This document shows positions 1-7,484 of a stretch of DNA of 64,000 nt, piece by piece. How positions within the stretch are numbered: the first letter of the stretch is position 1; each line of letters begins with the position of its first letter. The notes under the pieces are model-generated. The model did not search any database. It was given only the letters and a program-made list of their open reading frames with translations, and was not told the DNA's origin. Origin of the DNA: CAVZRC01 sp963777695 (GTDB taxonomy: Bacteria > Planctomycetota > Planctomycetia > Isosphaerales > Isosphaeraceae); the NCBI GenBank assembly GCA_963777695.1, contig CAVZRC010000001.1, positions 1,178,001-1,242,000 of the forward strand, in the 5' to 3' direction. Position numbers and translations under genes: made by a program.

Positions 1-288
1 GCCGACGTTGATCTGGGCAAGGGATCCGCCCGGGCCGGCCCTTAGGATCGTGGGGAGGGTCCGCAGCGAGGCCGGCAACTTGTCGGAAGCGGCCTCGGTC
101 GGTGCCTCCGCCCCGATCGCTGTCGCCGGCTGCGCCGGCATCAGGTTCATGACGAACTGACCCTCGGACGGCGCCGGGCGATATGTGAGCACGAAGAACG
201 TCAGGAGCTGGAATGCCATGTCCAGCATCGGCGCGACCGGCACCTCGGGCTCCGACGCTCCTCGCGACTTTCTCTTCTTTCGCCGCAC
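1..288 (-). CDS. ExbD/TolR-family biopolymer transport protein (3' end outside window)
   Basis: This is the third gene of an ExbB-ExbD-ExbD operon; the product would couple proton flow through ExbB to an outer-membrane or peptidoglycan-linked process. It begins with GTG at 288-286, preceded by a good AGGAGA ribosome binding site seven bases upstream, so a start search restricted to ATG misses it. The first 15 residues are very basic (RRKKRKSR), followed by the family signature PVAPMLDMAFQLLTFFVL, a single membrane segment with the conserved Asp that carries the proton. After the membrane segment the reading frame stays open through an Ala/Pro/Glu-rich linker to the window edge, giving 96 visible codons of an expected 130-170. 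It lies 33 bases downstream of the first ExbD gene on the same strand. Family confidence is high; the substrate is unknown. Confidence 0.85.
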   Translation of the reverse strand, partial: MRRKKRKSRGASEPEVPVAPMLDMAFQLLTFFVLTYRPAPSEGQFVMNLMPAQPATAIGAEAPTEAASDKLPASLRTLPTILRAGPGGSLAQINVG

Positions 289-321
289 GGATCGTTCTCC
301 TGCCTGGGGCGTATATCGGCC

Positions 322-789
322 TCAACTACCCATCATGGCCTTGAGGGCGAACTTGCGGAACCCATTGGCCTGGCATGCCTTGATCAAGCCGAACACCGAG
401 GAGTAAGTCGTTTCCTTGTCGGCGCGGAGGACGATGGTCGTCGGCAGGCTGCCGGAGGCATCGAGCTTGATGCCTCCGGCCTTGAGGTTGAGCTTGACGA
501 GGTCGGCCTCGTGTTTGATGGTCTGGATCGCCTTGTGCAGCGGTTGGGCCTCGCCGTTCATCAAGAGATGCCCTTCCGAATCGACGTTGAGCACCAACCG
601 GTCCTCGACATGCCCGGCGTCGTCGATCGGCCGGGCGGAGCCGGCGACGGGGAGGCGGACCCTCTGATCGTAGTTCTCGTTGCTGAAGTTCATGACCAGC
701 ATGAAGAAGGTAATCAACTGGAACACGATATCCAGCAGCGGCGTCAAGTTGGGCTCGGCCTTGAGTTCGATACTTGCTGAGCCGGACAT
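322..789 (-). CDS. ExbD/TolR-family biopolymer transport protein
   Basis: A 155-residue ExbD-type protein, the normal length for the family. A short cytoplasmic N-terminus ending in LKAEPNLTPLLDIVFQL runs into the single transmembrane helix (roughly residues 15-36), which carries the conserved proton-carrying Asp in PLLDIVFQ. The remainder is the periplasmic domain, including the usual late segment TTIVLRADKETTYSSVFGLI. It is the middle gene of the operon, 30 bases after the ExbB-like gene and 33 bases before a second, more basic ExbD copy. Two non-identical ExbD partners behind one ExbB are common in planctomycetes and suggest a heteromeric stator. Which energized process it drives cannot be told from the sequence. 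Confidence 0.92.
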   Translation of the reverse strand: MSGSASIELKAEPNLTPLLDIVFQLITFFMLVMNFSNENYDQRVRLPVAGSARPIDDAGHVEDRLVLNVDSEGHLLMNGEAQPLHKAIQTIKHEADLVKLNLKAGGIKLDASGSLPTTIVLRADKETTYSSVFGLIKACQANGFRKFALKAMMGS

Positions 790-819
790 GGCATCACCTC
801 CCGAGTTTGCCGGACGGCT

Positions 820-1734
820 TTACGCGGTCTTGGCGGCCTTGGCCGCGGCGACGAGGGAGTTGATCGTGCGATCGGCCACGCGGGTCGATTCCATGGTCAT
901 CTGGGCGATCCGATTGCGGAAGAAGGCGAAGAAGAAGATGGCCGGGACCGACAAAGATACGCCTTCGAGCGTGATGAAGAGGGCCGTCGAGATCCCCTTG
1001 GCCACCTGGTCGGGGCGTGGTTGAGCCCCGGCGGCCATGGCGATCTCCTTGAAGCTCATGATCATCCCCCAGATCGTGCCGACGAGCCCGATCATCGGAC
1101 CCAGGGTGCCGATGATGGCGAGGTAGCTGATCCTCATGTCCATGCTGGTGACGATCTCATCGGAGGCCTCGCTCATCGCCTCCTTTGCCTCGGCGCGGCC
1201 CGCCGGCAGGTTGGCGATGCCGGTCCGCACCAGTCGGGCCAGGAAGGAATCGTTGTCCTTGCAGGCATCATAAGCATCCTGGAATTTCTTCTCGCGGATC
1301 GCGGCCTCGAGGCGCTCGACCAGTGCCGAGGGCACGGCCTCGCTGATTCGCAACTCCATGAACAGCCGGATGACCAGGGCCGTGAAATACACGGAGAGGA
1401 GCAGGAGGAATGCCCCGATCGGCCCGGAAGACTGGATCGCCAGGGAGAGCAAGGTATCCGGCGGTGGCGGGCTCGTCCCGGCCCCGCCCGCCGGGGCGGC
1501 GGGTGCGGCGGCCGGTGCCGCGGCATCGGCCGCAGGCGCCGGGTTATCTTCCTTGGCCGGGGCCGCGGGCATATCCTTGGCGGCCGGTGCCTCGGCCTTG
1601 CCGGCCGGTTCCTGGGCGTGCGCCAGGCCGAGATCGATGGTGGCGAGCCAGGCCAGGAGCACGCTCATCGTCGTGAAAACGAGCCACCGCCATTCAGAGA
1701 TCCCGAATCGGCGGCCAGGAAAGAGCTGGGGCAT
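820..1734 (-). CDS. ExbB/MotA/TolQ proton-channel family protein
   Basis: The proton-conducting inner-membrane partner of the two downstream ExbD proteins. The start chosen at 1734 (MPQLFPGRRF) gives about 304 residues. The frame stays open to GTG 2055, but the extra 107 residues are Arg/Ser-rich and look untranslated. An N-terminal hydrophobic stretch (about residues 18-40, ending AHAQ) could be a signal peptide or an extra helix; it is followed by a 50-residue Ala/Pro linker, then a first TolQ-type helix (GPIGAFLLLLSVYFTALVI) and the diagnostic pair of helices around YLAIIGTLGPMIGLVGTIWG and LFITLEGVSLSVPAIFFFAF. The long Ala/Pro linker after a signal-like N-terminus is a usual planctomycete form. 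It is the first gene of the operon, served by the promoter at 2065-2093. Confidence 0.9.
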   Translation of the reverse strand: MPQLFPGRRFGISEWRWLVFTTMSVLLAWLATIDLGLAHAQEPAGKAEAPAAKDMPAAPAKEDNPAPAADAAAPAAAPAAPAGGAGTSPPPPDTLLSLAIQSSGPIGAFLLLLSVYFTALVIRLFMELRISEAVPSALVERLEAAIREKKFQDAYDACKDNDSFLARLVRTGIANLPAGRAEAKEAMSEASDEIVTSMDMRISYLAIIGTLGPMIGLVGTIWGMIMSFKEIAMAAGAQPRPDQVAKGISTALFITLEGVSLSVPAIFFFAFFRNRIAQMTMESTRVADRTINSLVAAAKAAKTA

Positions 1735-2331
1735 CGAAGGAGTCTCCACCGACTGGAACCGAATCGCAAGTGCCGCGAGTGACGCCGAATCCCTTAAGAG
1801 TACGCGGCCGACCGGGGTCGGTGACATGGAGACACAAACCGGATCGTCCGCAATGGAGCGACGCCGTTTTCTCCGCCACGTCCCGGGGCATCCTCGGGGC
1901 GTCTCACGCGACACGGAATCGGAGGAGGAAGGTTTCGGTCGAAGCATGAGGGAGGAATTGCCGCGGCCTCGCCCTAGCGAACGTCCCCATCGGCGAGCCC
2001 GAACGGCGCCATCGCCTCCGGCCGGAACCGGGATCCGGGGTCGAGTAAGACGCACTGTGTATTTACTATGTGGCGAATCCGCCGCGGTGTCAACTCCCGA
2101 CGAAATTCGGGATCGGCTACGGTCATGACGGGCCCTTCTTGCGTAAAATTGGGGGGCTTGTTTGGTCCGATCGGGGTCGGGACGGCACGCGGGTGAAGAT
2201 CATGCGAGCGATCTCGGGTTGCTCCTCGGCCTCGAACCGGAAATGATGGAGGAGGCGTATCGCGCCGGGCGGGTGGCCCGAGACGGTCGCCATGCCGGCC
2301 GGCGCCCGACCGAGAACGAAGGACCCGATCC
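1735..2331. other. intergenic region between divergent exbB-like and htrA-like genes
   Basis: About 600 bases separate the two divergent genes. The minus strand carries a good sigma-70-type promoter at 2065-2093, leaving an apparent leader of more than 300 bases before the chosen exbB-like start. Several open frames cross the region (a GTG-started extension of the exbB-like gene, and others on both strands), but their translations are Arg/Pro/Ser-rich with no recognisable domain. I see no RNA gene or clear terminator. Confidence 0.5.
2065..2093 (-). promoter_or_regulatory. sigma-70-type promoter for the exbB-exbD operon
   Basis: Read on the minus strand, a perfect -35 box TTGACA (2093-2088) is followed by a 17-base spacer and a -10 box CATAGT (2070-2065), four of six matches to consensus. 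Transcription would start near 2058 and run into the exbB-like gene. Prediction from sequence only. Confidence 0.5.
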
Positions 2332-3786
2332 ATGACCTCGCTCGTCGTCTTGTGCTGCCTCGCCTGGACCCTGGACGGATCACAACCGCCGACATCCTCC
2401 CCGCAGCCGGCCCCCGCGCCGGTCGACGTCGTTGCGGCCCTGGAGACCGCCATGGCCGACGCGATTGCCAAGGCCGAGCCGTCGGTGGTCGCCATCCACC
2501 GCTCGAAGGCGGAGAACACGCAGGAGACCGTGGCGGTGCGTGGGCGCAAGCCGGCGCCGGAAGTCCACGAACCCAGCCCGGTCGATTTTCGGTTCCCGCG
2601 ACAGGCGGTCAGCCCCGACGATTTCATCTCGTTTGATTACGGGTCCGGAGTCGTCGTCGGCGATCGCGGGCAGATCCTGACGGCGTTCCACGTCGTCCGA
2701 GGGGCGAAGCGGCTGAGGGTCCGCGCCGCCGGCCAGATTTCGTTCGAGGCCGAGGTCATCGCCGCCGACCCGCGCAGCGATATGGCCGTCATCGCCCCTC
2801 GTGCGATCTCGGGCGTGGACCCTCCTCGACTGAAGCCGCTGGCACTCGGCGACGCGTCGCGGCTCCGCAAGGGATCATTCGTCATCGCCCTGGGCAACCC
2901 GTTCAACGCCGCGCGCGACGGCAAGCCGTCGGCAAGCTGGGGCATCCTCTCGAACCTGGCCCGGAGCGTGATGCCCGAGGCCGACGATCGGATCCAGTTG
3001 CAGTTGCAGCACTATCCGACCCTCCTCCAGCTCGACGCCAAGCTCAACCTTGGTATGAGTGGCGGCGCGGCGATCAATCTCAGGGGCGAGTTGATCGGCC
3101 TGACGACGACGGCCACGAGTCCCGCGGGCTTCGACTCGCAGGCGGGTTACGCGATACCCATGGATCAGCTCGGACGCCGCGTCGTCGAGACGCTGAAGGA
3201 AGGCAAGGAAGTCGAATATGGACTCCTCGGCATCAAGCCGGTCGACACCTCCAACCGGATCCGCGAGGTCGTCAAGTTTTCGCCCGCGGCACTGGGAGAC
3301 CTCCAGGTGGAGGACGAGGTCATCGCGGTCAACGGCTCGCCCGTGAGCGACTTCGCATCCTTGATCCTGGCCGTCAACGCCTACGGCGCCGGCGAGTCGA
3401 TCCGGCTCAAGGTCCGCCGCAGCGTCGGCAGGACCGATCAGACCCTCGAGCGGACGCTGGTGCTCGCCAAGTTCCCCGTCCAGGGGGAGATCATCGCCAC
3501 GAATCGGCCGAACCCGTGGAGGGGCCTGCGCATCGACTACTTGACCCCGGAGACCTACCGGGCCGTCAACCCGGCATTCGAGGATAATACATCGGCGGGG
3601 GTCGTGATCACCGAGGTCGACGAGGGCTCGCCGGCCGATGTCGCCGGCCTGAAGAAGGGCCAGCTGATCCGTCGCGTCGGCGACCGGCCCGTGACGACCC
3701 CGCGGGCCTTCGCCGAGGCCGTCGCGAAACAGGATGGACCCGTCATAGTTGACACCGACCGAGGGTCCGTTACGATCGGGAAGTAG
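2332..3786 (+). CDS. HtrA/DegP-like trypsin-fold serine protease with two PDZ domains
   Basis: A 484-residue envelope protease of the HtrA/Deg family, which cleaves or chaperones misfolded exported proteins. A short hydrophobic N-terminus (MTSLVVLCCLAW) and a Pro/Ala linker suggest export. The trypsin-like domain spans about residues 30-270. The triad is His in ILTAFHVV, Asp in DPRSDMAVI and Ser in LGMSGGAAINL; the family normally has GNSGGP, so the oxyanion-loop Asn is Met and the Pro is Ala here. Two PDZ-like domains follow, around residues 290-380 (GLLGIKPV onward) and 395-484 (GVVITEVDEGSPADVAGLKKG). The next gene, alaS, is 117 bases away on the same strand across a long inverted repeat. 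The atypical active-site loop leaves open that the protease is weakened or regulatory. Confidence 0.88.
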   Translation: MTSLVVLCCLAWTLDGSQPPTSSPQPAPAPVDVVAALETAMADAIAKAEPSVVAIHRSKAENTQETVAVRGRKPAPEVHEPSPVDFRFPRQAVSPDDFISFDYGSGVVVGDRGQILTAFHVVRGAKRLRVRAAGQISFEAEVIAADPRSDMAVIAPRAISGVDPPRLKPLALGDASRLRKGSFVIALGNPFNAARDGKPSASWGILSNLARSVMPEADDRIQLQLQHYPTLLQLDAKLNLGMSGGAAINLRGELIGLTTTATSPAGFDSQAGYAIPMDQLGRRVVETLKEGKEVEYGLLGIKPVDTSNRIREVVKFSPAALGDLQVEDEVIAVNGSPVSDFASLILAVNAYGAGESIRLKVRRSVGRTDQTLERTLVLAKFPVQGEIIATNRPNPWRGLRIDYLTPETYRAVNPAFEDNTSAGVVITEVDEGSPADVAGLKKGQLIRRVGDRPVTTPRAFAEAVAKQDGPVIVDTDRGSVTIGK

Positions 3787-3791
3787 ATCGA

Positions 3792-3901
3792 TCCTTGGTC
3801 CCTTGTCCTTGGTCCTTTGTCCATTGCGAAGACCGAGACAGAGTGTCGGCATTCTGCGCCGGATCACCAGGGACCAGAGACCAAGGACCAAGGACCAAGG
3901 A
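3792..3901. repeat. long inverted repeat of the CCTTGGTCC/GGACCAAGG type in front of alaS
   Basis: Two 31-base arms, 3792-3822 and 3871-3901, are near-perfect reverse complements (about 26 of 31 positions) around a 48-base loop. Each arm is built from short direct repeats of GGACCAAGG/GGACAAAGG. The right arm ends three bases before the alaS ATG and supplies its only purine-rich ribosome binding site (AAGGA), so folding of the RNA would hide the site. Related GGACAAAGGAC sequence occurs in the hairpin at 38244-38277 and, as one arm, near 23188-23206, so it is probably a dispersed genomic repeat. Confidence 0.7.
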
Positions 3902-3903
3902 AA

Positions 3904-6518
3904 ATGAAAACCGACGAGCTACGTGAAGCGTTCCTCGAATTCTTCGTCTCCAAGGGCTGCGTGCGACGTCCCAGCGACGTCCTGGTCCCGCCCGATGATG
4001 CCACGGTACTGTTCACGCCGGCGGGTATGAACCAGTTCAAGCAGGAGTTCATGGGTCTGGGCGACCCCAACTTCAAGCGGGCGACCACCTGCCAGAAGTG
4101 CCTGCGCACCGGCGACATCGAGAACGTCGGCAGGACCTCCTTCCACGAGACGTTCTTCGAGATGCTGGGGAATTTCAGCTTCGGCGATTACTTCAAGCGC
4201 GAGGCGATCCACTGGGCCTGGGAGTTCCTCCGCGGGACGCTCAAGCTGCCGGCGGACCGGCTGACGATCACGGTCTACCTCGACGACGACGAGGCGTACG
4301 ACATCTGGCACGACGAGATCAAGGTGCCCGCCGATCGGATCACCCGCATGGGGGAGGACGACAACTTCTGGCCGGCCGGCGCCCCGACGCACGGCCCCAA
4401 CGGCGTCTGCGGGCCGTGCTCGGAGATCTTCTACCACGGCGCCGGGCCGAAGGAGGTGGAGATCTGGAACCTCGTCTTCACCCAGTTCAACCGGACCGGT
4501 CCCGGCCAGCTCGTGCCGCTGCCGAACAAGAACATCGACACCGGCATGGGCTTGGAGCGGGCCGCCGTCTGCCTCCAGGGCGTCTCGACCGTCTTCGAGA
4601 CCGACATCTTCAAGCCGATCGTGGCCACGGTCGCCGAGGCACTCGGCGTCACGTATGACCGCGAGCATCCCGACGGGGTCCGCATCCGACGCATGGCCGA
4701 CCACAGCCGGGCGCTGGCCTTCTGCATCCACGAGAACGTCCAGCCCGGGCCGAACGAACAAGGTTACGTAATCCGCCGGCTGCTCCGGCGCGCGTGCTCG
4801 ACGCCTACCAGATGGGGCGTCGCGAGCCGTTCCTGTTCCAGATCACTCCGATCGTGGCCGAGGTCATGAGCCGCCCCTACCCCGAGCTCGCCGAGAGCGT
4901 GGGTCGGATACAGTCGATCGTCAAGCATGAGGAGGAGCAATTCCTCCAGCTCCTGGACAACGGGCTGAGGTTGTTGAACGACATCTTCCGGAAGACGTCT
5001 GCCGCGGGCTCCGATACGATCGCGGGCGTCGACGCCTTCACGCTCCACGGGACACACGGGATCCCGATCGAGATCGTCGAGAGCCTGGCCGCAGACCGCA
5101 ACTTGCGCGTCGATCGCCCGGGCTTCGAGGTCGCGCGCAAGGAACATTCCAAGGTCTCGCGCGGGTCGACCGAAGCGGCCGACGTCTTCGCCGCCGGGCC
5201 GCTCGACACGCTGAAGAAGGAGTACCACCACGGCAGCGAGTTCGTCGGCTACACGACGACCCAGGAGGAGGCCCGCGTGATCGGCATCCTCGAGCAGGGC
5301 CGGCTGGCCGACTCGGCGCAGGCCAACGGCGGCGGCTCGCTGGTGCTCGTGCTCGACCGGACGCCCTTCTACGGCGAATCCGGCGGCCAGGTCGGCGATA
5401 CCGGGACGATCCGAGGAGACCGATTCACATTCCGCGTGACCGATACCAAGAAAGAGAACAACTTCGTCATCCACATCGGCCAGGTTGCCGAGGGCGCCGT
5501 CACGGTCCAGGAGAAAGTGCGTGCCGAGGTGGACGCCCCTCGCCGCGATGCGATCCGCCGGGCCCACTCCGCGACCCACCTGCTTCACCACGCCTTGCGG
5601 ACGATCCTGGGCAAGCATGCCCACCAGGCCGGGAGCAAGGTCGAACCCGACCGCCTGCGATTCGACTTCGCCAACCCGGAGGCGGTCGGCCGCGAGCGGC
5701 TCCGGGCCATCGAGGACGCGGTCAACGAGAAGGTGCTCACGGCCGCGCCGGTGAGCTGGTCGCTGATGCCGATCGAGCAGGCCAAGTCCCAGGGTGCGAT
5801 GGCCCTCTTCGGCGAGAAGTATCCGGAGATCGTCCGCGTCGTCCAGATGGGCGACTTCTCGCGCGAGCTCTGCGGGGGCACCCACCTCGACAGCGTCGGC
5901 CAGGTCGGCCTGTTCAAGATCATCGGCGAGGAGTCGGTCGCGACCGGCGTCCGTCGGATCACGGCCCTGACCGGCAAGGCCGCGCTCGATTACATCCGCC
6001 AGGAGGAGGAAGTCCTCGGCGAGCTAGCCTCGACGCTCCGCGTCCCGCCGGCCCAGGTCGGCCAGCGGGTGGCGAGCCTGCTAGAGGAAGTCAAGTCGCT
6101 CAAGAAGCAGGCCGGCGAGCGTCGTGCCGAGAAGGCCCCGGGGGTGACCGCCGACGACCTTCTCGCCGACGCCAAGGAGATCGGCGGCGCGACCGTCGTG
6201 GTCCGGGCTGTCGGCAGTGCGACGGCGGACGAGATGCGGCAGTTGATCGACGTGCTCCGCCGCAAGCGCGAGACCCGCTTGGCGGTGCTACTCGCCTCGT
6301 CGGCCGAGGGGAAGGTGCAGCTCGTCGCCGGGCTTTCGAAGGACCTGATCGAGGCCGGGCTGCACGCGGGCAACTGGCTCAAGGAGGTGGCGCCGGTCGT
6401 CGGCGGCGGCGGGGGTGGACGCCCCGACCTGGCCCAGGCCGGCGGCAAGTCGCCCGAGCAGATCCCGGCGGCGTTGGAGAAGGCCGTCCAGGCCATCCGC
6501 TCGCGGCTCGAGTCATAA
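3904..6518 (+). CDS. alaS: alanine--tRNA ligase (frame broken once by an apparent 1-base deletion)
   Basis: Charges tRNA-Ala with alanine in the cytoplasm and clears mischarged Ser/Gly. Starting at ATG 3904, the first frame covers the class II catalytic core (KTDELREAFLEFF, then RTSFHETFFEMLGNFSFGDYF, typical of AlaRS motif regions). Near 4795 the frame changes inside the run CGGCGCGCGTGCTCGAC. Restoring one G gives RRLLRRAVLDAYQMG, exactly the family sequence, and the second frame continues to 6518. The restored protein is 871 residues, the usual AlaRS length. The second part holds the editing site (HSATHLLHHALR and CGGTH) and the C-terminal DHHA1-type domain (VGGGGGGRPDLAQAGG). The gene is essential, so I take the frameshift as a sequence error. 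Its ribosome binding site sits in an inverted repeat. Confidence 0.95.
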
Positions 6519-6673
6519 TCTCGGTGTAGGCGAGCCATTAGCCCTTAGCTGTTGAACTCGATCGGTGGACCGAATTGCGACGTCCCGCCGTCTTTGAACG
6601 CCTCTAGTTCGCCGTTGCTGACTGCCACACAAAGACCCGGCGGGATGTACTCAATCGGGAACGATCGCCTGCC

Positions 6674-7156
6674 ATGAAACGACGAGATGAGCCTCGCGGG
6701 AAGTCGAAGAGGCGGCTTAAACCCCATCAAATCCACTCGTCCGATGTGCCTAAGTTCGTCGAGGAATCCGTTCTCAAGGATCCCGCCTTCCATTGCACGT
6801 CACTGGAATCGAGAGAGGAGATCATCGAGCGTGGCATCGACCTCCTGCGGAATCGGACAGCCGTGTTCGGCCGGGGTTTCTACCTGTCGAGCAAACCGAT
6901 CGAGCGATACGGACTTGGTATCATCAGAGTGGCGGTAAGTATGCGGAATCCTCTGGTCGCACCTCTGGACGAATTCCCCGACTTGGTCCAGAATTGGAGA
7001 GTCGCCTTCGACGATCCGGATGCGATCCGCCATGAGGTGCTGGCCCGGGGATTCGACGGAATCATCGTGCAAGGAGCGGACTTCAATCGTGCCAACCAAG
7101 AAGTCGATATCATCGTCGTCATTGATATCAGCACCGTCCGCATCATCGCGGGATGA
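6674..7156 (+). CDS. ADP-ribosyltransferase-like protein (MuF/toxin ART type, tentative)
   Basis: A 160-residue protein with a pattern typical of small ADP-ribosyltransferase folds found in phage head-associated and polymorphic toxin proteins. After a basic N-terminus comes a His-containing strand (AFHCTSLESREEIIERG), then FGRGFYLSSKPIERYG, where the Gly-x-Gly-Phe-Tyr-Leu-Ser segment corresponds to the NAD-binding/Tyr motif, then a MRNPLV strand, and a closing block ARGFDGIIVQGADF plus VDIIVVIDISTVRII, which matches the usual GYDGI ... VVFDPxxI end of the fold. The third catalytic acid cannot be placed confidently. No secretion signal is visible. It is followed 17 bases later by a small Cys-rich gene and then a palindromic repeat. 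A minus-strand frame (6545-6793) overlaps its start but I do not support it. Function is inferred from motif spacing only. Confidence 0.5.
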   Translation: MKRRDEPRGKSKRRLKPHQIHSSDVPKFVEESVLKDPAFHCTSLESREEIIERGIDLLRNRTAVFGRGFYLSSKPIERYGLGIIRVAVSMRNPLVAPLDEFPDLVQNWRVAFDDPDAIRHEVLARGFDGIIVQGADFNRANQEVDIIVVIDISTVRIIAG

Positions 7157-7172
7157 CCCCTCGAAAGACTGG

Positions 7173-7373
7173 GTGCGGTCGTCGCTCCACGACCAATGGC
7201 CCGGGTGCGTTAAGTGCCGCCACTTCAACCCACGGACTTATCGTTGCGCCGCCTACCCGGATCGAATCCCGATGCCGATCGCCTCGGGCGAAGTCGATCA
7301 CATGGTCCCGCGACCGGGCGACAACGGTATTCAGTTTGAGCCGATTGAAGCACCGGCCCAGGCCGCTTCTTAG
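7173..7373 (+). CDS. small Cys-rich protein downstream of the ART-like gene
   Basis: A short reading frame of about 66 codons from a GTG at 7173; no ATG is in frame in the gap after the preceding gene, so the start is uncertain. The conserved-looking core is CVKCRHFNPRTYRCAAYP followed by a short segment ending GEVDHMVPRPGDNGIQFE: a CxxC, a third Cys, then Asp-His and a PGDNGI turn, resembling a tiny metal-binding domain that I recall from small hypothetical proteins of phage and bacteria but cannot name. It is in a different frame from the ART-like gene and could instead be that gene's C-terminal part if an indel lies between them. Being next to a toxin-like enzyme, it may be an accessory or protective partner; that is inference. 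It ends at the edge of the palindromic repeat 7372-7475. Confidence 0.45.
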   Translation: MRSSLHDQWPGCVKCRHFNPRTYRCAAYPDRIPMPIASGEVDHMVPRPGDNGIQFEPIEAPAQAAS

Positions 7374-7475
7374 AGCCTATCCCAGTAGGCCGATTCGTAG
7401 GGCGGGTGCAACCCGCCAAGTGCTTGTGAATTCCGAAGTTCGGCGGGTTGCACCCGCCCTACTGGGATAGGCTCT
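7372..7475. repeat. palindromic repeat element, copy 1 (MITE/REP-like)
   Basis: A 104-base palindrome without coding content. The outer arms AGAGCCTATCCCAGTAG and CTACTGGGATAGGCTCT are perfect reverse complements, and an inner pair (GGCGGGTGCAACCCGCC around 7401-7417 against GGCGGGTTGCACCCGCC around 7442-7458) is nearly so. The same outer sequence TCCCAGTAG flanks a second copy at 49959-50050. It lies between two convergent genes, so its transcript would also form a strong hairpin that could end transcription from both sides. Confidence 0.75.
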
Positions 7476-7484
7476 TAATAGGGT

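Noticed and set aside
820..2055. Longer exbB-like protein starting at GTG 2055
   Set aside because: The added 107 residues are Arg/Ser-rich without similarity to the family, and the start at 1734 gives a normal hydrophobic N-terminus. Kept only as an alternative.
2875..3891. 338-codon minus-strand frame
   Set aside because: Antisense of the HtrA-like protease; its N-terminus is the translated inverted repeat in front of alaS.
6545..6793. 82-codon minus-strand frame overlapping the ART-like gene start
   Set aside because: Its second half looks somewhat protein-like, but it has no ribosome binding site, begins inside the opposite gene and has no recognisable motif.
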